A stretch of DNA of 64,000 nt from Nitrospira sp. (lineage in GTDB: Bacteria > Nitrospirota > Nitrospiria > Nitrospirales > Nitrospiraceae): positions 62,001 to 126,000 of the forward strand of contig VOPR01000004.1 of the NCBI GenBank assembly GCA_009594995.1, in the 5' to 3' direction. The first letter of the stretch is position 1, and every line of letters starts with the position of its first letter. The notes under the pieces are model-generated. The model did no database searches, had not been told where the DNA came from, and saw only the letters and a list, made by a program, of their open reading frames with translations. This document shows, piece by piece, positions 1 through 7,681 of this stretch. The position numbers were made by a program, and so were the translations under genes.

Positions 1-150
1 GTGGGCCGCCTGCCGATCCATTGGATGGGGGAGAAAGGTGCCGGCGGCCACGTCTTTTGATCCGGCCAGACGGTGTACGACCTCTGCGTCGGTGACCTCA
101 AATTGCCGCAGAACGAGCCGGCCGGTGTTGAGTGTCGGAAGGATATTCAT
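1..150 (-). CDS. GNAT-family N-acetyltransferase, N-terminal fragment (runs off left edge)
   Basis: The reverse strand reads open from an ATG at 150 to the window edge, giving 50 codons. The peptide begins MNILPTLNTGRLVLRQFEVT and then DAEVVHRLAGSKDVAAGTFLPHP is readable in two parts. The 'T-x-R-L-x-L-R-x-F' start followed by 'D-A-E' is the classic first strand and helix of RimJ/RimL-type GNAT acetyltransferases, which transfer acetyl from acetyl-CoA to an amine. A GGTGAG ribosome site lies about 7 bases upstream of the ATG. The acetyl-CoA binding motif would be outside the window, so substrate and completeness cannot be judged. Confidence 0.75.
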   Translation of the reverse strand, partial: MNILPTLNTGRLVLRQFEVTDAEVVHRLAGSKDVAAGTFLPHPMDRQAAH

Positions 151-234
151 CAGTGGATCTCACCATACTGCGTTGGCGTGACACAACTAGGAAGATGGCG
201 AGGGCATGATGTCGCGCTGCTTTCCTTCGGATTC

Positions 235-263
235 TTGACGCTTCCTCGATTCGCGCGTAGGGT
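235..263 (+). promoter_or_regulatory. Putative sigma70-type promoter for the 68-aa membrane protein
   Basis: TTGACG (235-240) and TAGGGT (258-263) are separated by exactly 17 bases. The predicted start of transcription is about 25 bases before the ATG at 294. The -35 box is near consensus; the -10 box matches at its first, second and last positions, the same pattern as other candidate promoters in this window. Confidence 0.5.
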
Positions 264-293
264 TTCCTTTGGCATTTTACCTAAGGAGATTCA

Positions 294-500
294 ATGGACG
301 TGGCGCAGGTCTTGATCGCGATTGTGGGGATGTCGGCGTCGGTGACGACGTACTGCCTCATGCGATTTCCCCACATGCGCCGCGACCGGTTCAAGCCATA
401 CGGCGCATTTTCTGTCCTGGTCTCCTGCCTCGGGGCCTTGGCCGTGTTGTGCCTCTGCCTGCTGGTACTCATTGCCCACAATGCTTGGCAGGGTCGGTAA
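294..500 (+). CDS. Small two-helix membrane protein, unknown function
   Basis: This 68-residue protein begins MDVAQVLIAIVGM and has an AAGGAG ribosome site 5 bases before the ATG. It has two hydrophobic segments, at roughly residues 4-24 and 38-63, joined by a basic loop (RFPHMRRDRFK). That predicts a helical hairpin in the inner membrane with the basic loop in the cytoplasm. I do not recognise a family. A promoter-like sequence directly upstream (235-263) supports it being expressed as a single gene. A longer overlapping frame on the opposite strand has no ribosome site and no recognisable domain. Confidence 0.6.
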   Translation: MDVAQVLIAIVGMSASVTTYCLMRFPHMRRDRFKPYGAFSVLVSCLGALAVLCLCLLVLIAHNAWQGR

Positions 501-592
501 CAAACGGCCTGGTCCGCATCTATGAGCTGTAACGGCCGATGAGCGAGGCGAATCGATCCAGTCATCAGACCTGCCTGACCTTCTCCTCTCCG

Positions 593-621
593 TTGACGTG
601 CAGCTCCTGCTTGCCTACAAT
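593..621 (+). promoter_or_regulatory. Strong sigma70-type promoter for the 795-aa secreted protein
   Basis: TTGACG (593-598), a 17-base spacer and TACAAT (616-621) give one of the best sigma70 matches in the window. The start of transcription would be near 628, leaving a leader of about 64 bases before the ATG at 692. Confidence 0.65.
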
Positions 622-691
622 CCCCATCCGGTTTGCCCATCGCTGATAACGGGCATTCTCAGCTCTGGTCTCTGGCGCCGGTGAGATCGAA

Positions 692-3079
692 ATGAACCTG
701 CCTGTCCTGCTAGTCGGTCTGGCGATCGCGCTCAGTCTGAGCTGCAGCGGGACCGCAAAGAATTTCCCGTCATTGAATCCGCCTGAGTACGATCCCAACA
801 AGGTCTATTCGAAACCCGCCGACTCGTCTCAGGAATCGCGCACGGCCGGTCACGTTCAGTCGGTTCGACCTGTGCCGGCACAACCTGCCGTCCCACCAAG
901 TGCCGCTACCAATCCAGTCAGGTCGCTCCCTTCCGTTGCCTCGAGCCGCCCCGCCGAGTTGACCAAACGTATTCTGGCCGGAGGGCCGGATGGGAAGAAC
1001 GCGCTGCTTGAAGCGGTGACTGCGGCCGGCTTCGGTGTGCTCGATTCGAGACAACGTCTGATCATTCGAGCTCCGCACAAGCCTGAAATGGGGATGCCGC
1101 TTGAAAACTGGGAGGCCACACTCCTGGCACGGTCGGTGGCCGAGCGGGTGACGGTTCCCTACACCGAATTCGAATCTGATGTGTTGCTGGCCGCGGGTGA
1201 CGAGCAGACCGGCCGCTTGTTGCTGAACATGTTGCTGACCGACATTCGAACTGGTGCGGCCGACGCGTCTCCGACGGCGCGCATGTGGGCCGATTTGATT
1301 GTCGAACTGGGCCGGCAGTCCGCGAACCCGTACGACCTTCTGACCGTGACGGATCTCAGTGGCATTCACCTCAATGGGCTGCAACAGGTCCTGATGCTCA
1401 AGCATCTTGCTGCCGGGTTCATAGCGCTGGGGATTCACCAAGCCTCCACGCCGTCGATGAGCCGGTTGACCTTTCCGAGCTCCGAGATGGTTTCCCCGCT
1501 TCGTCTGGTCACTGATACGGGTAGGTTTGCTCGACGGGTATCAAGTTTCAAACCAGGGGATCCCTGCGGCTTCGGCACGGATGAGGGCATTGCCACGTCG
1601 GAGGCAGCCAGCTTCTGGGGGCTGGGCGTCAAAACAGCCTTCGGGCCGCTGAGGCAAGCGGCGGAACAAGCGGCGCTCGCCGATCTTTATAGGCGGTTGG
1701 CCGAAACGGTCGAATCGCAGGCCACCGATGCCTTCGTCCAACGAATGAAGGCGCTACAGGAGATCGGGTATTCGAAAGCGGAGACCGCCGACCTAAACAA
1801 ACTCATGAAGCGGTTCTCGACAGCCCACACGATTGCGACGGCGCTGTTGTCCCTGGCTGAAATGGTCGCCGTGATGCAGGCGGTGAAGATCGATATCGAT
1901 CTGGCGTCACCCCCGCCGCTCGTCAGGACGAAAACCAGCGCACCGGGCGAACATGGCGACCTGACGGCGCATCTGTCATTCGATCCGGGCGATCTCGATG
2001 CCCCGGCCCAACAGAAGGTGGGTTGCAGCGCCTGGGCCCTCGCCGCCGTCGGGATAGATTTCTCGCTTCCGGAAAAGGGGCCGATCAAAGGTGCCGACGT
2101 GCAATGGTTGCTGGTGGAAGGCGGCCTCAAAATGGATGCGAAGGCCGGTTATCAGATTCGAGAGGCCATCGTGGAACTCGAAAACCCCGGCCCGCGCATC
2201 CAGGAAGCCGGCGTGGGATTTGGAGACGTGAAGAGATCGGTTCGAACGGACGAACAAGGCGTGGCGAAGACCGGCATCCATGGCGCGCCCCAAAAGCGCC
2301 CCCTCGGCATCGACCCTCAAGCGGTCATCAAACGAGCCACCGTCCGTGCCAATGTGCAACTCAAACCCGCGGACCTTTTCCGGGATCTCGCTGATGCCTT
2401 GAAGGGACCTTGGGTGCTGCCGGCACAAGTCCTGTATCGCAGCCACCTCATCGGCAAGAACTTCACGTTCAACGTCAGGGATTGGACGCCACGATTGATG
2501 CTGGAGCTGCGATCGACGATTGTCGCGTCCGATAAGCGAAGTCCAGACCCCGCGCAATCTGAAGCGAAGGCTCGAATTCCCCTCCACAGTCCGGAAGCGG
2601 CGGCGGACGAGGCGACGCGCTTGTATAAGGGCGAGGGCATGCTCTCGTACAAGACGGTTCCGCCGCAGAATTGGAACCCCTGCATGGCCCTGGTCAAGGG
2701 TGAAGGCACGGTCGGGATGCGGATCTTTCAAGCCATCGTGCATCAGGAGCCCGAAGAGGGGACAACTGGATCAAAACTTTCGCCCCAGATCGAATTGGTC
2801 TACGGCATCCTCGGAAATTCCCAGGAGACCAGCACGGGCATGCATGCTATGGTCAATTATAAGTGTGTGCCCAATCGTCCGGAGCTGTCTCCGTTTTGGA
2901 CGTCCATGTTCGTCAGCGGGCGCGGCGAAGTCTCCACGGATCCCATGGTCATGTTCCTGCTGAAAGACTGGACCTATGTGGGGCAGAACGGCGTCCTGGC
3001 GACCAAAACGCTCAGGAGCACCTGCGGGGGGCAGTGCGATCAAGAGATCAGCGTGTTCACCCTGAGAGAGGAGGACTGA
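692..3079 (+). CDS. Large exported protein of unknown function, possible lipoprotein
   Basis: This 795-residue protein has a short hydrophobic start (MNLPVLLVGLAIALSLSCSG) that looks like a signal peptide. The Cys at position 18 follows 'LSLS', a poor but possible lipobox. Residues 25-90 are rich in Pro and Ser, as in a flexible linker. The rest is a mixture of helical and beta-type sequence without repeats or a motif I can name. The middle part (about 230-250, 'LQQVLMLKHLAAGF') is helical. It is a single gene behind its own promoter (593-621), with a GGTGAG-type ribosome site. The following gene on the same strand starts 190 bases later behind a separate regulatory region. Function is unknown; an envelope role is inferred only from the signal. 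Confidence 0.75.
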   Translation: MNLPVLLVGLAIALSLSCSGTAKNFPSLNPPEYDPNKVYSKPADSSQESRTAGHVQSVRPVPAQPAVPPSAATNPVRSLPSVASSRPAELTKRILAGGPDGKNALLEAVTAAGFGVLDSRQRLIIRAPHKPEMGMPLENWEATLLARSVAERVTVPYTEFESDVLLAAGDEQTGRLLLNMLLTDIRTGAADASPTARMWADLIVELGRQSANPYDLLTVTDLSGIHLNGLQQVLMLKHLAAGFIALGIHQASTPSMSRLTFPSSEMVSPLRLVTDTGRFARRVSSFKPGDPCGFGTDEGIATSEAASFWGLGVKTAFGPLRQAAEQAALADLYRRLAETVESQATDAFVQRMKALQEIGYSKAETADLNKLMKRFSTAHTIATALLSLAEMVAVMQAVKIDIDLASPPPLVRTKTSAPGEHGDLTAHLSFDPGDLDAPAQQKVGCSAWALAAVGIDFSLPEKGPIKGADVQWLLVEGGLKMDAKAGYQIREAIVELENPGPRIQEAGVGFGDVKRSVRTDEQGVAKTGIHGAPQKRPLGIDPQAVIKRATVRANVQLKPADLFRDLADALKGPWVLPAQVLYRSHLIGKNFTFNVRDWTPRLMLELRSTIVASDKRSPDPAQSEAKARIPLHSPEAAADEATRLYKGEGMLSYKTVPPQNWNPCMALVKGEGTVGMRIFQAIVHQEPEEGTTGSKLSPQIELVYGILGNSQETSTGMHAMVNYKCVPNRPELSPFWTSMFVSGRGEVSTDPMVMFLLKDWTYVGQNGVLATKTLRSTCGGQCDQEISVFTLREED

Positions 3080-3172
3080 GCTGTCCTTCTCGTGCTCTCA
3101 CCACATCCTCCTCCCCGCGAGTCGATTGCGTGTATCGTTGCGCCTTGACCGTCTGTCCCTTCCACAACATTG

Positions 3173-3186
3173 AGTTCCTAGGAACT
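3173..3186. promoter_or_regulatory. 14-bp perfect palindrome upstream of the PRC-barrel gene, candidate operator
   Basis: AGTTCCTAGGAACT is a perfect 14-base palindrome. It sits just after a weak promoter-like pair, TTGACC (3145-3150) and CATTGA (3168-3173), so a dimeric regulator bound here would cover the start of transcription of the PRC-barrel/DUF1328 operon. Only the symmetry and position are seen; the regulator is unknown. Confidence 0.35.
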
Positions 3187-3268
3187 AGGGTTTTTGAGAG
3201 GCACGTTCCTCCTGCCGTTGTTGTGTAATGACGCATGTCGCCACGAATGGGCGACAAAAAGAGGAACC

Positions 3269-3715
3269 ATGCGGTACGCCATTGCCATTGTGGCCTTGTG
3301 CCTTTCCGTTGCAACCACCGTTGGATTTGCCGACGCTCGGGATCGGAGTGGCGTATTCAAGGCTAGTGAGTTGATCGGGATGAAGGTGGTGGGGATCGAC
3401 GGAAAAAACCTGGGCGACATCAAGGATCTGGTGATCAATCCCGACGACGGGGCGATCGATTATGCGGTCCTGGATTTCGGGGGTTTTCTGGGGATCAAGG
3501 ACAAATACTTCGCGATTCCCTGGGATGCGCTGGAGGTGACGCCTGATAAGGGCAAGATCCTCATCGACGCGACGAAGCGGGACCTGAAGAAGGCGCCGGG
3601 ATTCGACAAAAACAATTGGCCCGACTTCGGCGATCTGGCGCAAACCACGCTCATCTACGAATTTTACGGAGTTCCTGTTCCTAACGTGAGCGGCGAACAC
3701 AAGGCTACCAGGTAG
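3269..3715 (+). CDS. Exported PRC-barrel domain protein
   Basis: The 148-residue product has an N-terminal signal peptide (MRYAIAIVALCLSVATTVGFADA) and one PRC-barrel domain. In that domain 'ASELIGMKVVGIDGKNLGDI' leads into 'DLVINPDDGAIDYAVLDFGG' and 'DKYFAIPWDALEV', the usual order of the beta strands. PRC-barrels are small scaffold or sensor domains found in photosynthetic reaction centres, RimM and stress proteins; the ligand here is unknown. I chose the ATG at 3269 because it follows AGAGG and starts a proper signal peptide; a start 25 codons upstream would add a sequence that breaks it. The DUF1328 gene starts 12 bases after the stop, so the two are probably one operon. Confidence 0.85.
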   Translation: MRYAIAIVALCLSVATTVGFADARDRSGVFKASELIGMKVVGIDGKNLGDIKDLVINPDDGAIDYAVLDFGGFLGIKDKYFAIPWDALEVTPDKGKILIDATKRDLKKAPGFDKNNWPDFGDLAQTTLIYEFYGVPVPNVSGEHKATR

Positions 3716-3727
3716 GGAGGGGGTACC

Positions 3728-3907
3728 ATGTTTTTGAAATGGGCGGCGATTTTTTTTGTGATCGCCATGGCTGCCGGGGCAATGGGATTCGGCGGTGTTG
3801 CGCAGGGCGCTGCCGAGATCGCACAGATCCTGTTTTACATCTTTCTGGCTATCTGTGGAACGTTCATCGTGGCGGGTATTCTCCTTGCGGGGAAGCTGAC
3901 GTCATGA
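3728..3907 (+). CDS. DUF1328 family small membrane protein
   Basis: This 59-residue protein starts MFLKWAAIFFVIAMAAGAMG and continues FGGVAQGAAEIAQILFYIFL. That matches the DUF1328 (YtjA-like) pattern 'LxWAxxFxxIAxxAxxxGFGGxAxxAAxIAxILFxIFL'. There are two transmembrane helices, at about residues 4-22 and 34-56. Members are common in stress-responsive loci next to general-stress proteins, but their activity is not established. The strong purine-rich ribosome site (GGGAGGGGGTACC) and the 12-base gap to the PRC-barrel gene suggest joint expression. Confidence 0.85.
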   Translation: MFLKWAAIFFVIAMAAGAMGFGGVAQGAAEIAQILFYIFLAICGTFIVAGILLAGKLTS

Positions 3908-3962
3908 CAGTCGGCGGGTGAAGCCGGACGTGACACACGCACCAGCGGTTGGTGTCGCCTGC

Positions 3963-5729
3963 TCAGAACCCGCGGCCACCTCCGCCTCCGAATCCGCCAC
4001 CCGACGAACCTCCACTGCTGAACCCTGATCCGCCTGAACTGCGCGGGGCCGAGGTCATGGTCGAACCGGCGCGCGATGCCATGTCGCCCATGCGGCTCGT
4101 GAAGCCGCGGGTGTTGAACTGCGCGAGGTCGCTTCCTTGATACCAGGCAGGGGCGGTCGTCACGATAGACTCAAACGCCTGCGCCCAATTCTTCTCCACT
4201 CCGAGCGCCATCGCATAGGGAAGAAATTTCTCGAACAGCTCCGGGGTCTTGATGACTCGATCGAACCGGTCGACTTCCACGCGGGTCAGAAATTCCTCGA
4301 ATCCCAATACGCCCTCCAGCGCCCTGGTGCCTTGCAGTGTGCGAGCCGGCATGATGCGCCCGAATCCGACCACGATCAGGCCTGAGAGCAGGCCGGCCCA
4401 GAGAAATGTCATCGGCGCCATCCCCCATCGAGCGGCCACTACGGACAGTCCGACGGTCAGCAGCATGCCCAGTACGACCCCGCCGATCAGATACCCCTGC
4501 TTCACCCGGTCCGGCCGCTGCGCATAGTACTTCCGCTGTTGGAGCGACTCGAAGAGTGCGTCTTGAATCGGGGGCAGCGATTTGTAGAAGCGGTTTTCGA
4601 GGGAACTCAGCGAGACTTCCTCGGCGGCGCTGTCTTTGAACAGCGCTTCCAGCAGGAGCCGTTCATAGGCCGGCAAGGTCTTCCACTCCTGCACGGGCTT
4701 GATGCGCTGAAACCGATAGTCCGTGCTCGACCAGAGTCCGAACAGGTGCTCGGCTTTCTGCTCGGCGATTCGAAGATAGCCTCGGACGGCGAGATCGACG
4801 ACGGTGGCGGTGAGGTCTCGCGTGTCGGGACTGTCATCCACGAGGGTACCGGCTTCGGCGGGAGTTAGTCGATCCGGTGGTTCGTAGACGACCGTAATGG
4901 GCCGGAGTCGCGGATCCCTGCCTCGTGTGGTCCACAGACGATACATCACGATGAAGACGAGGAAGGGAATCCCCAGCGCCCAGTTGCTCACGAGAAAGGT
5001 CTCTGTCTGATCCACCGCTGTAGGAGCCGCTACAAGACCCTTGTCCCAGCCGACGACGGCGGTGAGGCCCTCGCGAAAACCGAGGGGGCGTGTCATGGTC
5101 ATCTCGATGCCGGAGCCGACGATCGTCACCGTGGCCGCCTGCTCCCGCGCGCCATAGGCGCCCGTGAAGGCCTGGGCGCGGACGCCGGTTGCATGCGGCG
5201 GAAGAATGATCCGGACGGAAGCCTGTTCGATGGGCACGTCCCATTCGTCGCCGGTGACATTCCAATAGAGTTCGTCGTGATCCTCGAAAAACTTCAGCCC
5301 GTTTCTCACACGGTACTTCAAGACGAACGTGCGGGTGGCGTCAGTTGCACCGGGAATCCAGATCTTGAAGTTGCGGTAGTGGCGCTCCCGGCTGCTTTCA
5401 AATGTGAGCGGGGTCCCCCGTTCGTCCGTGACCGTGACCTGGTTCAGCAGCAGCGTGTAGTTGAAGCCTTGCGGGGTGCGGTATTCGACGGGAATCAAGC
5501 GTTCGATGCCGTTCCACGCGCCTTCGAAGCGGGGGCTGACGGTTTCTGTCACGAGCAGGTCGCCGCCGGACAAGACTTGTAGTTCCACGTCGAAGCGGCT
5601 GAGCACGAAGGAGCGGGCATCCGCAGGGAGCAGGTGGCTGAAGGTAAGGAGGCAGAGCAAGGGAACGATGAGCAGGCGGGGCGTAAGCCTCGGCCTGGCG
5701 TTCCTTCGTAAACCGGCGGGTCGCCCCAC
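3963..5729 (-). CDS. DUF2207 domain-containing membrane protein with Gly-rich tail
   Basis: The product has about 588 residues. A basic start and hydrophobic stretch (LLIVPLLCLLTFSHLLPADA) form a signal peptide. The DUF2207 extracytoplasmic domain follows ('RFDVELQVLSGGDLLVTETV', then 'GIERLIPVEYRTPQGF' and 'ELYWNVTGDEWDVPI'). Next come a membrane helix near 'ALGIPFLVFIVMYRL', a cytoplasmic region, a pair of helices near 'GGVVLGMLLTVGLSVVAARW', and a Gly/Ser-rich tail ending GGGGGRGF. This architecture is standard for the family. Family members are usually next to lemA, as here, but their biochemical role is not established. The start is uncertain: a GTG at 5729, one base after the lemA stop, gives translational coupling and a normal signal peptide, whereas a more distal start would overlap lemA by about 175 bases. 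Confidence 0.85.
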   Translation of the reverse strand: MGRPAGLRRNARPRLTPRLLIVPLLCLLTFSHLLPADARSFVLSRFDVELQVLSGGDLLVTETVSPRFEGAWNGIERLIPVEYRTPQGFNYTLLLNQVTVTDERGTPLTFESSRERHYRNFKIWIPGATDATRTFVLKYRVRNGLKFFEDHDELYWNVTGDEWDVPIEQASVRIILPPHATGVRAQAFTGAYGAREQAATVTIVGSGIEMTMTRPLGFREGLTAVVGWDKGLVAAPTAVDQTETFLVSNWALGIPFLVFIVMYRLWTTRGRDPRLRPITVVYEPPDRLTPAEAGTLVDDSPDTRDLTATVVDLAVRGYLRIAEQKAEHLFGLWSSTDYRFQRIKPVQEWKTLPAYERLLLEALFKDSAAEEVSLSSLENRFYKSLPPIQDALFESLQQRKYYAQRPDRVKQGYLIGGVVLGMLLTVGLSVVAARWGMAPMTFLWAGLLSGLIVVGFGRIMPARTLQGTRALEGVLGFEEFLTRVEVDRFDRVIKTPELFEKFLPYAMALGVEKNWAQAFESIVTTAPAWYQGSDLAQFNTRGFTSRMGDMASRAGSTMTSAPRSSGGSGFSSGGSSGGGFGGGGGRGF

Positions 5730-5730
5730 G

Positions 5731-6279
5731 CTAAAACTGCACCCGCGGTGGTTCGCGCTGGGTGGATTCCGTGAGCTCGAAAAACTGGCGGCCGACAAAG
5801 TTGAACCACCCGGCAATAAAATTGGTCGGGACCTCCTGGGTTTTCGCGTTGTAGTCGCGGACCACGGCATTGTAGTAGCGCCTGGCGTTTTGCAGGGCCT
5901 CCTCAATCTGATTCAGGCTGCCCTGGAGTTGGTTGAAGGCTTCGACCGCCCGTAATTGCGGATAGGCTTCCGCGAGCGCAAAGAGTGATTTCAGGGACTG
6001 GCTTAACTGATTCTCGGCGGAGGCTTTGGCTTCAGGCCCCTGCGCGGACATAGCCTTGGCGCGGGCATTGATCACGGCTTCCAGCGCTCCCTTTTCATGT
6101 GCAGCATAAGCTTTGACCGTTTCGACGAGGTTGGGAATCAGGTCGTAGCGGCGCTTGAGCTGGACGTCGATATCGGCCCAGGCGCTCGCGCAGGCGGCAC
6201 GGAGGCGGACCAGCGAGTTGTACATGCCGATGACAATCATGACGAGCACAACCAGCACGGCGAGGACAATCCAACCCAT
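5731..6279 (-). CDS. lemA: LemA family protein
   Basis: The 182-residue protein begins MGWIVLAVLVVLVMIVIGMY, a single N-terminal helix, followed by the LemA hallmark 'N-x-L-V-R-L-R-x-x-x-x-x-A-W-x-D-I-D-V-Q-L-K-R-R-Y-D-L-I-P-N-L-V'. The middle is a helical bundle ('LRAVEAFNQLQGSLNQIEEAL') and the end has 'YNAVVRDYNAKTQEVPTNFI'. LemA proteins are membrane-anchored with a coiled helical domain; their molecular role is unclear. AAGGAG lies 8 bases before the ATG at 6279, which rules out the longer reading. The gene is followed directly by the DUF2207 gene, the common lemA-DUF2207 operon. Confidence 0.93.
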   Translation of the reverse strand: MGWIVLAVLVVLVMIVIGMYNSLVRLRAACASAWADIDVQLKRRYDLIPNLVETVKAYAAHEKGALEAVINARAKAMSAQGPEAKASAENQLSQSLKSLFALAEAYPQLRAVEAFNQLQGSLNQIEEALQNARRYYNAVVRDYNAKTQEVPTNFIAGWFNFVGRQFFELTESTQREPPRVQF

Positions 6280-6327
6280 CGGTGTCTCCTTGCGGATTTG
6301 GGTGAAGGTACGTATGGAGCCTGAGGG

Positions 6328-6356
6328 ATGATACCCCGCCAGTGGAAATCTGTAAA
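6328..6356 (-). promoter_or_regulatory. Sigma70-type promoter of the lemA-DUF2207 operon
   Basis: Read on the minus strand, TTTACA (6356-6351) and TATCAT (6333-6328) are separated by 17 bases. Transcription would start near 6321, about 42 bases before the lemA ATG at 6279. Confidence 0.6.
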
Positions 6357-6524
6357 GGAAGGCGCAGGGTTTCTGCTCGTGATCCCAATCATTGATACTC
6401 CTGTATTGCCAGGCTCGTGACTTTCCGCACCTCCCCAGGTATTCTCCCCGTGACCGAACTTGTGTCGAATGGCAATCTCGCCCATTCAATCAGTTCACCT
6501 GATGATGGCTGGAAGGAGGCTCGC

Positions 6525-6854
6525 ATGGTGCATGACAACGGACGAACGGGATTTGGCCTGGTCGTTGTGCTTCTGTGTGTCTTGGCCGGGGGAGCCGTGA
6601 CGGTTCCGCTGACCTTGGCCGAGGAACCCTCAGTCGATCTCAACAGTCCGGACGCAGTGCGACAGACGCTCGAACAGCAGCAGGGAAAACGTGTGAAGGT
6701 GAAGTTGGTCTCGGGGCAGGATCTCGACGGCAAAGTGGCGAAGGTCGGTACTCAGGCACTGGTTCTGACTGAACTCTCGGGCATGGAGTTCTTCGATGCG
6801 ACCGTGCGACTGGATCGGGTCGCCGCGGTGATCGTGCGGGCGCGTAGCAAATAA
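6525..6854 (+). CDS. Small exported protein of unknown function with an LSm-like core
   Basis: The 109-residue product has a signal sequence (FGLVVVLLCVLAGGAVTVPLTLAEE). A small beta-rich domain follows: 'LEQQQGKRVKVKLVSGQDL', 'DGKVAKVGTQALVLTEL', then 'FDATVRLDRVAAVIVRAR'. The pattern of short strands with 'V-K-L-x-S-G-x-x-L-x-G-x-V' resembles an Sm/Hfq-like fold used to coat surfaces, but this is inference from sequence shape only. The ATG at 6525 is chosen because GGAAGGAGG precedes it by 6 bases. The gene stands alone between the divergent lemA operon and a decayed efflux gene. Confidence 0.75.
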   Translation: MVHDNGRTGFGLVVVLLCVLAGGAVTVPLTLAEEPSVDLNSPDAVRQTLEQQQGKRVKVKLVSGQDLDGKVAKVGTQALVLTELSGMEFFDATVRLDRVAAVIVRARSK

Positions 6855-6918
6855 CTTCGGCAACTGATGAGCGGTAATGCTGCCGGACCTTGGGTCAGAG
6901 CAATGGTAATGACTTTCA

Positions 6919-7075
6919 GGTAAGTGGCTTGCCAACTGCCTGGTTGTTCTTGGTTGCACAGCGAGATGTGTTTGAGTCGGAGCTGGCGTTGACCGGTACT
7001 CATCGGTTGCGGATTGTATTGGTCGGGCAGTAGCTCGTTGCCTTTTCCCTTTTGAGAAGCGGCGGCGTGTCTCCG
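6919..7075 (+). pseudogene. Decayed 3' end of a NodT-type outer-membrane efflux gene
   Basis: No intact ORF covers this stretch, but its translation matches the C-terminus of RND outer-membrane factors. Frame one (6919-6951) reads GKWLANCLVVL. After a one-base shift, 6953-7033 reads VAQRDVFESELAL and then TGTHRLRIVLVGQ-stop. The intact homologue at 20142-21578 has GGLANYLDVL, IAQRNLFEAELAL and MGTHRLHLVSIVQLYKALGG in the same order. By my alignment 16 of 26 residues agree across the second segment. The TAG at 7031 stands where the intact gene has TTG (Leu). Faint similarity continues to about 7075. There is no trace of the rest of the gene or of pump partners upstream, so this is a truncated, frameshifted relic. 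Confidence 0.7.
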
Positions 7076-7110
7076 GCCAGGAAAATGGGTATTCAGCAGG
7101 GAGCGGGGCG

Positions 7111-7659
7111 ATGATATCAGACGAGGGGACTGCCGCCGGTTCGATCGCGAGTTTCCTCGCCGAGGACCATCGCCGCCTCGATGCGTTGCTGCAAGCAGCG
7201 GCTGCTCACGCTGATCACATCGACCAGTCGATATACGATCAATTTCGCGCGGGATTGCTCAGGCACATCGGCATGGAGGAAAAACTCCTGCTGCCTGCGA
7301 TGCAGCGGTGGCGTGGCGGGGAGCCGTTGCCTGTGGCCGCGAAGCTGCGGCTCGACCATGGCGCGTTGGCGACCGTGCTCATGCCCGCCCCGACTCCTCA
7401 AATTGTGGCGACCATTCGCCGGATCTTATCGAAGCACAATCAGTTGGAAGAAGGCTCGGATGGTCTCTATGCCATCTGTGATCGCCTGCCGGCTCCGGAG
7501 TTGGAGTCGCTGCTCGTGGCGTTGCAAGCGGCGCCGTCTGTGAGCGTTATGCGACATTCTGACAGCCCGGCAGTGAGGAAAACGCTGGAGGGCGCGCTGG
7601 CGAGGGCAGGGTATGGCCTAGAACCGGTTTCACAGTATGACACAGGTGAGCCACAATGA
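7111..7659 (+). CDS. Hemerythrin HHE domain protein
   Basis: The 182-residue cytoplasmic protein carries a hemerythrin-like four-helix bundle. The His/Glu ligands appear in 'FLAEDHRRLDALLQ' (H near residue 21), 'LLRHIGMEEKLLLPAM' (H and E, near 50-55), 'LRLDHGALATVL' and 'LSKHNQLEEGSDGLYAICD' (H and E). This spacing is typical of HHE proteins that bind a di-iron centre and react with oxygen, nitric oxide or peroxide. The ATG follows GGGAGCGGGGCG. The next gene starts 22 bases downstream, so it leads a likely operon with the NnrS-like, DUF59 and ECF42 genes, a combination that suggests handling of nitric oxide or iron-sulfur damage. Confidence 0.85.
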   Translation: MISDEGTAAGSIASFLAEDHRRLDALLQAAAAHADHIDQSIYDQFRAGLLRHIGMEEKLLLPAMQRWRGGEPLPVAAKLRLDHGALATVLMPAPTPQIVATIRRILSKHNQLEEGSDGLYAICDRLPAPELESLLVALQAAPSVSVMRHSDSPAVRKTLEGALARAGYGLEPVSQYDTGEPQ

Positions 7660-7681
7660 GACCGCTGGAGGGTTTGAGGCG

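Noticed and set aside
281..640. 119-codon ORF on the minus strand
   Set aside because: It is antisense to the 68-aa membrane protein gene, has no ribosome site and no recognisable domain; the plus-strand gene has a promoter and a ribosome site.
1976..2743. 255-codon minus-strand ORF
   Set aside because: Antisense shadow of the 795-aa exported protein in GC-rich sequence; no ribosome site or domain.
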